NCBI GenBank assembly: GCA_020698575.1
Contig: CM036257.1
Coordinates: 24,009,520 to 24,073,519, forward strand
Reading direction: 5' to 3'
Length of the DNA stretch: 64,000 nt
DNA from: Bostrychus sinensis
Lineage: Eukaryota; Chordata; Actinopteri; Gobiiformes; Eleotridae
Numbering within the stretch: the first letter of the stretch is position 1; the number at the start of each line of letters is the position of its first letter. The position numbers and the translations under genes were made by a program. Below the pieces are notes generated by a model. That model worked only from the letters and a program-made list of their open reading frames with translations. It had not been told where the DNA came from and did not search any database. Shown piece after piece: positions 49,001 through 59,135 of the stretch.

Positions 49001-50060
49001 CTGCTAATGTACGCTAGCTTTATTTTTAGACAAGTTAGTTACGATATATTCAACGACTGAAGAGACTACTGCTATTTTCGCCTCATTGTCTTGGCTCTTT
49101 TTCAATAAATGGGGCGTAAAAACCACCGCCAGGACCGCCATGTTTGTTGCTGTTGTTGCTCTTTTTTTCCCCCCATCTTGGTAAAATCTTTGAATGCCTC
49201 CGTTTGCCCCCTACTGGTTATTTAATATAACACACACACATTGTTGTAGAAAACTGTCGGAAGTATAAATGCTTTGACGATAACAACGCTTGGAATGATC
49301 GGGAGTATAAATGAACCTTTAATCTCATTTGTCACTGCTAATACTGCCATTTTTGTAGTTCACTGAGTTGGAAGCATGACTTTTGCCATAATACATAATT
49401 GTCTAGATTCGTGTTGCTTTTGGTTTAAGACCAAACTGATGGGAGAGAAATTACTGTGATTTCTACACTACGTCAACCACAAATTGCCAAATGCCCCACA
49501 GAGGAGACGAGAATTACTTCAGTTCTTTTAGAGGAAATTGGTGTAATCATTAACAAGGGATTTCAGAAAAGTATTATTCAGTTTTTAAGATGGTCATGTG
49601 ACGATTAAACAGGAAGTGGGCGTTGTATTTTCTGTTGATGAACAAACAAAGTCGCTAATGTTGTGACAAGCTTTCAGAGGGAGGAGTCGTACCGCACAGA
49701 CAGACAGAGCGCACTGGCACTTCTTATTTTGGCTCGACGCGCTCAGTCGGTACCAAGATTACAGTCACACCTCCAGCTTTAACTCTGGGCCAAGAGAGTT
49801 ATTTTGGATGAATGTGTCAGGCCTTGGTTTAGGGTGATTACATTGGATATTATCTTAAATGTACTCAGTGAGTTGTTTGGGTGATGTAGTTGGCTGATAT
49901 AATATGTTGGCATGATACATTTGGAGTAATTGCCAATAAAAGGCACTTCCTGTCACCGCTGTTTTTCAGATGTGTTATTATTTTGAGTCATAAACAGTTA
50001 TTGGAAATGACATGTTATGATATAAATCTATGTTTGGGAGATGTGCCTGGAGCAAACAAA
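46010..50060. other. Intergenic, no gene seen
   Basis: 46490-46680 is unique with moderate GC. 47087-47140 is a MITE end. 47270-47480 is the dispersed repeat again. 48530-48760 has GTTCCCCAGC inverted around 48560 and AGGCGCTTTTCCACCAGGG, a fish repeat end, with a TGACGTCA at about 48723. 49000-49200 is a mildly CpG-rich patch. No supported exon. Confidence 0.4.
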
Positions 50061-50064
50061 AAAA

Positions 50065-50195
50065 CAACACATAAAAGCAGTTATATAGTGTTTTTCTACC
50101 TTTATGAGTACTCAAAGCGCTCATTCATACAGCAGTGTACGCATACACTGGAGACCAGGTGGGTAAAGTGTCGTGCCCAAGGACACAATGGCAGT
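50065..50195. repeat. LINE-tail repeat, short copy
   Basis: TTATATAGTGTTTTTCTACC and GAGTACTCAAAGCGCTCATT match the tail family at 11965. Confidence 0.5.
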
Positions 50196-50206
50196 ATCAC
50201 AACAGC

Positions 50207-51615
50207 CTGTGGTTCTCAAATTTTTTAAAAACCTGAGAAAATATTTGGCTTTTCAAGTACAATTTAATGCACTGAAATAAGCCTAAACCAGGACTAACCA
50301 AGGTCTAAACCAAGCAGTAAAATAGGAATTAAGCCAGAAAAAGGAAAATGACTAAACAAGGACTAAATTGTGTTTAAAACAGAACTAAACCAGGTCTAAA
50401 CCAGGGTTAAACTAGGTCAAAACAGGAAGTAAACCAGTGTTAAACCAGATCTATGCCAGGGTCAAACCAGGTGAAAATAGGGACTAAACCACAACTAAAC
50501 CTGGACTAAACCAGGATTAAACCAGGTTACAACAGGAACTAAACCAGAGCTAAACCAGGACTAAACCATGAATAAACCAGATCAGAGACTAAAACAGAAC
50601 TAAACCAGGATTAAACCAGATCTAAAGCAGGACAACTAGGACCAACTAACCAAGATTAAACCAGGTCAAAACAAAGACTAAACCAGAACTAAAAAAGATC
50701 TAAACTAGAATTAAACCAGGTCAAAACAGGGACTAAACCAGAACTAAACCAGATCTAAACCAGGTTTAAACCAGGTCAAAACAGAGACTAAATCACAACT
50801 AAACCTGGACTAAACCAGAACTAAACCAGGACTAAACCAAGATTAAACCAGGTCACAACAGAAAGTAAACCAGATCTAAATCAGAACTAAACCAGGATTA
50901 AACCAGATCTAAACCAGGACAACTAGGACTAAACCAGGTCCTAACCAGGATTAAACCAGTCCAAAACAAAGACTAAACCAGAACTAAAAAAGATCTAAAC
51001 TAGAATTAAACCAGGTCAAAACAGGGACTAAACCAGAACTAAACCAGATCTAAACCAGGTTTAAACCAGGTCAAAACAGAGACTAAATCACAACTAAACC
51101 TGGACTAAACCAGAACTAAACCAGGACTAAACCAAGATTAAACCAGGTCACAACAGAAAGTAAACCAGATCTAAATCAGAACTAAACCAGGATTAAACCA
51201 GATCTAAACCAGGACAACTAGGACTAAACCAGGTCCTAACCAGGATTAAACCAGTCCAAAACAAAGACTAAACCAGAACTAAAAAAGATCTAAACCAGGT
51301 TTAAACCAGGTCAAAACAGGGACTAAACCAGAACAAAACCAGAATTAAACCAGATCTAGACCAGGACAACTAGAACTAAACCAGGTCTTAACTAGGACTA
51401 AAGTGCGACTAAACCAGCTCTTATCCAGTACAAAACTGGGACTTAACCAAGACTTAACCAAGACTTAACCTGGGACTAGGCAGTAGTCTAAATTTCACTA
51501 CTAAACTTTAAATTAAACACTAAATGAGCACCTGAACTACAAATGACTCATGAGTACCACTAGAAGAGGCCCACGTACCACCAGCAGTACCCGTACCACA
51601 GTTTGAGAACCACTC
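50207..51615. mobile_element. hAT-ended element filled by an 11-bp tandem array
   Basis: The left end CTGTGGTTCTCAAA and the right end, inverted, AGTGGTTCTCAAACTGTGG are hAT-like. Between them, 50281-51480 is about 1.2 kb of degenerate 11-mers around CTAAACCAGGA. Inside that, a 295-bp block starting ACAAAGACTAAACCAGAACT at 50671 repeats without visible change at 50966 and begins a third time, with a deletion, at 51261. Confidence 0.75.
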
Positions 51616-52190
51616 ACCTATAACAATCCAGCCTCAGTGGTTGGTGAAATTTCATAGTTCGTCCAGTTTGAGGGATAGTAGGACAATATTTATCACAGAT
51701 CTTGGTAAAAAACAGCATCTAAAATGATTGTTGACAATAAAAACCATTACTTAACAAGTCTTGGTGAAGATGTGACCACGAGAAAATTAGTTTGAGGCCA
51801 TCTTGAGAATCAAAACACTACTTCTCTCTTCTCTCTGTCTCTAGTTTATTCTCAAACAGGCTGTGTGCTGGTAAACATGCAGAAGATATAGGTCCACAGT
51901 TGACAGTTTTCTGAGGGACTGGCAGCGTCTCTCGTGGTTGTTGTTGGACATGTGGCTTTTCAAGCTGCTCAGTCTGCAGTGGCCCATCTGTGCCTCTCCC
52001 TCTGAGAAAAACCAACAAGAGCAACATTTTACAGATTTAAATCCTCCGCTCTCAGAGAGAGAGAGAAAAAAAAGGACTGAGATTTGGAGCAGATGGTGGT
52101 TCAAGAGTGAGAGGGCGAATTATGCATCTGAGTAAAAGAGCAATTAAGAAATGGACTGATATGTGATTTAAACAGTGATGGGAACCAACT
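51616..52190. other. Intergenic, unique stretch
   Basis: No gene. 51800-52130 looks single-copy with CT-rich and GA-rich patches at its borders. Confidence 0.4.
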
Positions 52191-52194
52191 GGAT

Positions 52195-52351
52195 ACTTAG
52201 TAGAAGTAGTAATAGTAGTAATAGTTGTGGTAGTAGCTTATTCTGTATACTTATGTAGACTTTACTCAAGTATTTTCTTGTAATTTCTAAATAAATAATT
52301 TTCATTTAAATGGCAAAGAGGGCAGGAGTAGTAGTAGTAGTAGTAGTAGTA

Positions 52352-52401
<50 letters not shown>

Positions 52402-53300
52402 TCTGTAGTAGTACAACAGTATTATTAGGACTTTTAAGTATCAACAGTAGTAGTGCTAGTAGCAGTATTCAAAGTAGTGCTAGTAGTAGTAGTAGGAGGA
52501 GGAGGAATAGTAATAGTTGTAGTAGTAGTAGTAGTAGTATTTCGAGTTCTACTAGTAGTAGTAGTAGTAGGTGTAGTAGTAGTAGTAATAATTCTGTAGT
52601 AGCACAAACAGTATTGACTTTCTGGTAGCAACAGTAGTATTGCAAGTAGCAGTATTCAGAGTAATGCTAGTAGTAGTAGTAGTGGTAGCAGCAGTAGTAG
52701 TAGTAGTAACAGTAGTAGCAGTAGTGGTAGCAGTAGTAGTAGTAATAATTCTGTGGTAGCACAAACAGTATTATTAGGACTTACTAGCAACAGTAGTAGT
52801 ACTAGTAGCAGTATTCAGAGTTGTGTTAGTAGTAGTAGTAATAGTGGTAGCAGTAGTAGTAGTAATAGTACTACTACTAGTAATAGTAGTAGCAGCAGTA
52901 ATAGTGGTAGTAGTAGTAATAATTCTGTAGTAGCACAAACAGTATTATTAGGACTTGAAGCACTTATACAGACTTATATAGTACTAGTAGTGGTAGTAGT
53001 ATTTGTAGTAGAAACATTAGTAAGTGTAGTGGCAGTAATATTTTATATCTACTTAAGTAAAAATAGAAAGTGCTACTGTAGTAAGTACATTTTAAAATAT
53101 CTAAATTAGTAGAAATACAATATATTCATACCTTGATGGCACAATACATACTCAGGTAACATTTTTTATCACTAGTAGTTGTATGATAGTTTTAGTAATA
53201 TTGATAGCAGTAGTAGTACTCATAGTAGTGGTAGTAGTAGTAGTATAAAAGTTAGTAGTTGCAAAAGTAGTAGCAGTTGTAGTGGTAGTAGTACTTTCTA
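52195..53300. repeat. Large AGT/AAT trinucleotide array
   Basis: About 1.1 kb of GTA-type triplets. The purest part is (GTA)n then (ATA)n at 52328-52401. A unit of roughly 150 bp beginning near AATTCTGTAGTAGCACAAACA recurs at about 52590, 52746 and 52920, so a longer period is overlaid on the triplets. Long frames here are poly-Ser, poly-Thr or poly-Tyr artefacts. Confidence 0.85.
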
Positions 53301-55930
53301 TTAAACTTTACCCACAGTATGTTCTTGCGTTCACTCATATAACCAGTTTAAGCATCTCTCCTTCTACTTGACTTGAAGTAACAGTACTTTTACTTGTGTA
53401 CAGACTCTGGGTACTTCTTCCCCCTCTTGGTTATGACTAAACTTATGTGCGCCGGTGGTTTCTGAGGTTATTTGAGGTTCGAATTTGCTCTAGTTTTGAC
53501 TGTGCCTGGGCCTTGTGAAGCGTAGGAAGTGGTTCGGGGTCTATCACCACGTTTAGTCATATTTTCCGCCGTGTACTCGATAAAACACACACTCGGCTGT
53601 GTATCATCAAAGTGTGACCTTATCTCCTGTGCGTGCCATCGCTGCAGAGATGTAAAAATCATATGCCGTCATATTTTCCATACAATGACATTTAAAAGAG
53701 CTCAATCAAAGATCTCACTGATTCAGATAAAACCAAGTAATTAAAGGTGGGAATATGTACTGTAGTTACATTTATATAGCAACTTCTATGTAATGAAATG
53801 TATTTGTATATTTACTTAAAGGTCCCCATGCTTAATCGACTTTTTGCGCTTTTAACCGTAGTATAATGTTGTTGTTTGTCATTTATCTATCCGTTAGCGT
53901 CATGTTGCTAACAGCCGTGCTAAAGAGCCATGTTATGCTCGGTCCAGTCCCCATCATTGCCAGCAGGGGGAGTAAAGCACCTAATCCAAGCATTCTGTGC
54001 AAAGTCAAAGTAGCAGCTCCCCAAAAGAAGATGTTTTTTATACATACACATTATTTTAGGTCAGCCTTTCCAAAAGTCAAAAGTGTTGGGGGCCCCTTAA
54101 AAAAGTCAGACAAACCCACACCGACCCCCAACAATAAAACTTTATTTTAATCAAAAGTCTATGTCATGGTTACCCTCATAGATTTCTATAAAAACTTTAA
54201 GGTTATGAAAACTCCATTGCTTCAAATACAAGCACAAAAATACTTACAAAATACTACAAATAATACTACAAAAATCACAGATAAGTACTCAGTTGTAATT
54301 CTTTTTAAACACATTTTTTTGACACATTTTTTATGCACTTAACTTTGAAGCAATTTTTTGCCATCAGTCTATTAATTTTGAGTATTATTTGTAGTATTTT
54401 AGTATTTTGTATTCAAAGTATTTTTGTACTATTATTTCTAGTATCTATAGTAATGTTTGTAATATTTTTGTATTGTTGTATATTGTTGTTGTATTTGAAG
54501 CATATATACTATTATTTGTAGTTGTATTTATAGTATTTCTGTACTATTATTTTTAGCAGTTGTAGCAGCATTTGTAGTGTTTTTGTATTTTTATCTGAAA
54601 TATTTTTTTGTATTATTTGAAGTATTTTGGTAGTATTATTTGTAGTTGTATTTATGTATTTTGTGTACTGTTGTTTGTATTTTTTGTGGTTGTATTTGAA
54701 GCAGTGGAGTCCTAACCTTAAAATTTTTATAGAAATCTATGGTGGTAAACATGACACAGACTTTTGAATAATATAGTAACATTTTATTGTTGAGGGTGGT
54801 ATCTGATTTTTAAGGCTAACGCTTTTGACTTTGGGAAAGGCTGGCTTAGACGTCTGTTTTTACAACTGTTGCCCTTCCTGACCTCTCCATTTATCTGTTC
54901 TTGGGTCTGGCACAAAGAGTACACTGCCTCGTGACCCACATTTGGCTGGATTAACGTACTAAATTATAATAAAAGTAAATAAACTGAATGTAGGTCAAAA
55001 CCTCATTATGGCTGTATGAGGAGTAACTTACATCACATCATAGCACTGTGTGGCTTTTATGCAGCAGGTAGCAGTAACATTACCACTAATTATCATTGAT
55101 TACGCTCTAAATGTGTTTGATTGCCTTTTAAACACTCTCAGTTGTACAACCCTGACCTCTTGGATAATGGCCCCGGTTGGTTATTATGCAGCTGTTTGTG
55201 TAACTGTGTTTTTAGTGTCAGACGCTCTCTCACACAGTCGCGTCCCACTTAAAACCTGCCCTGCTGGTGAGACTGGTTACATTTACATAACTGCTCAGGT
55301 CACACGCTCCTCACGGTGTTTGGACAGACTTTAAAATGTTTATCATGTTCGAACACTTCAGACTAACGCCGCACAACGACCTTTACTGCCACGTATCTGC
55401 TCTGCGCTGCGGTGCCAGACCTACTTTTCGAATGTGTACCGACTATGATTCATTCATTCACCGCATTAACATTTTCTGACTTTAACCCTTTTACTTCAAT
55501 TTTAAAAAGTCACATAGCTGCTTTTAAGTGACAAAAATGTCCCTGTCACAAAACATTATAAAAATAGTATACATTCTTTTTTTTTCAACTTTTTTTTTGC
55601 ATAACTCAACTTGTGCCGTGACCATAAATAACAAATATTTCATTATTTTCAGAATTTTAACATTTTTTATGCCAGTATATGTAATAGTATCTCAATTTTT
55701 TTGTGAAACACGCACTCAAAAAATGAAATATGTTTTAATATTTTAAAAGCAAAGTGGATTTTTTAGAGGGGTTTATTACAGACTTGAGTATTTCAAAGCC
55801 AGCACCAACAACATTTGTTTATAGAAGTCTTTTTCTTTTTTTTTCCTGTGCTATGTACAATCTAAAAAAAATAACTCCCATTGAAACCCACTAAAACAGG
55901 TTGTTACCAGAAAAAAATCCCAAATCCATC
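53301..55930. other. Intergenic, no gene seen
   Basis: 53380-53430 is a MITE end. 53820-53960 is a copy of the dispersed repeat at 1380. 54055-54840 is an AT-rich imperfect inverted structure: GGTCAGCCTTTCCAAAAGTC on the left and GACTTTGGGAAAGGCTGGC on the right, with related TATAGAAATC and CTTTTGA(T/A)TA motifs inside, so a decayed fold-back element. 55040-55460 looks unique. Confidence 0.45.
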
Positions 55931-55931
55931 T

Positions 55932-56266
55932 AGGGTGACCACCTGTCCCACTTTTGGTTGTACTGCACAGCCATTAAGGCCTCTGTCCCGCCGTCCCACT
56001 TATTAAGATAATGATAAAAAAAAGAGAAATGTAAGTTAAGAACAACAAGGTAAAGTCAGGTAAAGTATATATTTGCAGGCGTTCCAATATGTTTTTATAT
56101 AATTTTGTGAAAAAAACAGCACATCAGATGTTTTATAGGCCCTAAAGCTGTAGCAACTTGTATCTCAGTAACTTGGTAAGTTAGATTTCTTGAGTCCATC
56201 CAACTTTGTCCCACCAAATTGCACAACTTGTCCCACTTTATGTGCTTTGTGAAGTGGTCACCCTGA
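55932..56266. mobile_element. 'AGGGTGACCAC' element, copy 2
   Basis: The left end AGGGTGACCACCTGTCCCAC and right end GTGGTCACCCT are inverted. The interior repeats TGTCCCAC and has no coding sequence. It is in opposite orientation to the copy at 31274. Confidence 0.65.
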
Positions 56267-56890
56267 ATCTATCTAAATCTAAAAAAAAAAATAAAAAAAA
56301 ATGAAATATTTAGTATTTAAAGTGAGGGCAGAAGTTGATTTATGCAAAAAAAAAAAAAAAAAAAAAAAAAGAAAGTAGAAAATAAATGAATGTATACTAT
56401 TTCTATGATGTTTTGTGACAGGGACACTTTTATCACTTTACAAAAATTAAGGAATGTTAGAATAGAATATCAAAATTAGTGATAAAACACACCTGCACCA
56501 GAAACTGTATTTTTTTTTTTGCTCTGTTGCCAGTGGGGATTGTGCTAGCCAGCCGTTTGCTTGACGTAAACAAACAAATGCTAATGACAACATGACTTAG
56601 CTCATTACCCACAAGTCAAATACTACAACTTTAAACAACACTTTTGTCTTAGGCATAAAAAAAATAATATTGGTAAAAAATAGATGGCCAGTTAAAACTG
56701 CTTATTTTGCTCTGGGCTGAACGGAGGGCAATATCACAGCACATTTTCTGTATATATTTCTGTAAAAAAAAACATAAAACAGGTAAGATGGGTGAAAACT
56801 AATCTCATAAGTATGAGTCGCTCTGGTTGACAAGCCATGTAAACCAACAGGCAATATTAACATCAGATTAAGACCTTGAATATAAAGTAT
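56267..56890. other. Intergenic, AT-rich
   Basis: Poly-A runs lie at 56281-56303 and 56346-56370. No gene or clear element. Confidence 0.4.
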
Positions 56891-56894
56891 AAAC

Positions 56895-57333
56895 CAGTGG
56901 TTTTCAAACTGTGGCACAAGAACCATTAGTAATACGCGGGCCTCCTTTAGTGGTACTCAGGAGTAATTTTAAAGTTCGGATGTAGTTTCATTTAGAGTGT
57001 AACTGTGTACCAGTGCTTAGTCCTGATTTTGGCACTGTTGAGTCCTGGTTTAGGCTTGGTTTAGGCAGGTTTAGTCCTGGTTTAGATCTGGTTTAGTTCT
57101 GGTTTAGACGTGGTTTTAACCTGACTTGGTTTAGTCCTGGTTTAATCCTTCTTTTATCCTGGTTTAGGCCTGGTTTAGTCCTTGTTTTATTCTGGTTTAG
57201 ACCCGCCCAGTTTAATCCTGGTTTAGACCTGGTTTAGACCTGGTTTAGGATCATTTTAGTCTGTTTAAATGATACTTGGAGAACCTAAGATTTACTGAGA
57301 CTGTACTTTGTGTTAAAAGTTTGACAACCACTG
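56895..57333. mobile_element. hAT-ended element with reversed 11-bp array
   Basis: The ends CAGTGGTTTTCAAAC and, inverted, CAGTGGTTGTCAAAC match at 14 of 15. Inside, 57015-57265 is the TCCTGGTTTAG array, the reverse complement of that at 50281. Flanking 8-mers do not match, so the insertion is old or rearranged. Confidence 0.7.
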
Positions 57334-57479
57334 GCTTCACAGTCTCTCAATTTGTTTAGTTTTCTTTTCTATCTATATTTTTTAGGACAAAATGTTGCTG
57401 CCTATAAGAATAAAAGTAAAAAATATCCATTATATCTCTTTAAATGCAACACAGCTCAACTTTCCCTTTCCCCTTGTGT

Positions 57480-57790
57480 CCTTACAGTAAGTTGCTTGCT
57501 CACTTCCTCCTCTTTATCACAATGAAACCGGAGCAGCTGGAAACCCAATCTGCACCAGCTTTGATCAGCTGTGTCCGATTATAAATAACTGTACACAGGA
57601 CTAATAATAGAGTTGATAATACATGCCCTACATTGTTTCAGGCTCTCCAGTGGGAATAAATAGAAATCTCATGTTGTATGTGCCGCTTGGTGCCAAATAG
57701 ACCCGTTAACCTCGGCGTGGGGCTTGTCACGTGGGACGATGCGTTCGGCCAGTTCTGCAGTTTCTTAATGCCAGATTTCCAAAGACACCC
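57480..57790. promoter_or_regulatory. Candidate conserved element with E-box
   Basis: A single-copy-looking stretch of higher complexity with TTGATCAGCTG near 57562 and CACGTG at 57728-57733. It lies 4 kb upstream of the dusp10 promoter island. Function is inferred from composition only. Confidence 0.3.
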
Positions 57791-57805
57791 ACTTATAACC
57801 AACAG

Positions 57806-58160
57806 AGGTGGAAAAAGTGATCCAAATCTGTAGTAAAAGTACTGTTACTTCAAAATAATATTACTCAAGTAGAAGTCAGGGGAGTAAAATCCCACGACAA
57901 GGAGTTACAAGCCAGTCTTACTCTTTGTGCTGGTCCCAAGCCTGGATAAATGGAGTGGGTTGCATATAAAGCATAAAAATCACACACAAAAAGCAGACTA
58001 GGGGGCAGATGATTTACGGTGGCGACCCCAGAAAGGAAAAGCTGAAAGGAAAGAAGTAGTAAATAAAAAAAATTGGTTGAGTGTGACAAATTGTACAGTT
58101 AAAACTACTACAATTCTTACTACAACTACTACTACTACTACTGCTATTACTTTTTTTTTT
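57806..58160. repeat. MITE fragment, LINE tail and ACT run
   Basis: AGGTGGAAAAAGTGATCC at the left, a reversed LINE tail (TGGATAAATGGAGTGGGTTG, GTGGCGACCCCAGAAAGG) in the middle, and a TACTACTACTACTAC run at 58126-58140. Confidence 0.5.
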
Positions 58161-58429
58161 TCGTTCAGGCGCTCTCTTGTTATATCTTTGACAGTTATTT
58201 CAGGTTAATACAATGATGAGGTGGACTTCAGAACATGAACTTTTAATTTCAACCTTGACGTACATACATCATACGTAACTACCAAATACATTGCAGGGGT
58301 TGACACTGGAGTCATGATTTGGCAAGTTTTTACACAATTTCAATCCGCCAACCCTAGGGTTAAGGAGCAGTGGACCCTTCTCCAGATCTTGAGCCAGGAT
58401 CTTGGTCAGGAGTATCTGGAAGGAGGATT

Positions 58430-58620
58430 AGTCTGTTGTGGATGTTTTAGGTTGATGGGAGAAAGTGGAGCAGCTGGAGAAAACCACTCAGACACGGGGA
58501 GAACATGCAAACTCCACACAGAAAGGTCCAACACGTCCGGGAACCAAACCCAGGACTTTCTTGCTGTGAGGCGACAGTCCCAACCACCACCGTGCCGAGG
58601 GTGACCCGCCTAACCTCATG
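58430..58620 (-). mobile_element. tRNA-type SINE fragment, reversed
   Basis: GGGAGAACATGCAAACTCCA and CACAGAAAGG are the reverse of the SINE body at 39005; a reversed B box (GGGAACCAAACCC) follows. Confidence 0.55.
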
Positions 58621-58756
58621 CGCCATTGTCATTCTGTCAACTACTGATGCTATTACTAATAATATTAATAACTATTATTTCTACTTCCTCTACCAGACGC
58701 ACTGACAGACTCGCTGTTGTCCCGGGGCAAGAAGGCTTCACATGAGCCCATTATAA

Positions 58757-59135
58757 CACTGTAAAAATACAAATAGTTACAAAAACTCCAGGCAACAGGA
58801 TCCTTCAAAATTTTTGAGTTTTGGAGCCAACTCAAAATTTCAAGTTTTCAGCTGTTTTTTTTTTTTTTTTTCAATTTAACGTTCATATGATGTACTACTG
58901 ATAATAATAAAAACTTAATATACAAAATGTAGCAAAACAATTTTACAATTTTTACAACTTTTTCTGACCAATGGATAGTGAGTTGGCTGTAAGATGAGTT
59001 AAAAAAATAATGATAGTGAGTAAAACTTAGACATATGAACGTTAAATTGGGTGAACAAAAAATATTAGTTGTTAAATCTTGAGGGATCCTGTTGCCTTGA
59101 GTTTTTGAGTTTCTGCAACTTTTTTTTCACAGTGT
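58757..59135. mobile_element. CACTGTAAAAA fold-back MITE, copy 2
   Basis: The ends ACACTGTAAAAA and TTTTTTTCACAGTGT are inverted. Both halves carry the same sequence in opposite sense: CAGGCAACAGGATCC against GGATCCTGTTGCCTTG, and AACGTTCATATG against CATATGAACGTT. The whole element can fold on itself. Confidence 0.7.

Noticed and set aside
48990..49200. CpG-rich patch as a gene promoter
   Set aside because: No exon with a donor or coding signal follows on either strand. It may be transposon-derived.
50281..51480. CRISPR-like regular repeats
   Set aside because: This is a eukaryotic locus. The units are contiguous degenerate 11-mers without unique spacers, so it is a tandem satellite.
52262..53109. 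Poly-Ser, poly-Thr and poly-Tyr frames
   Set aside because: They are products of AGT/AAT trinucleotide repeats, not genes.
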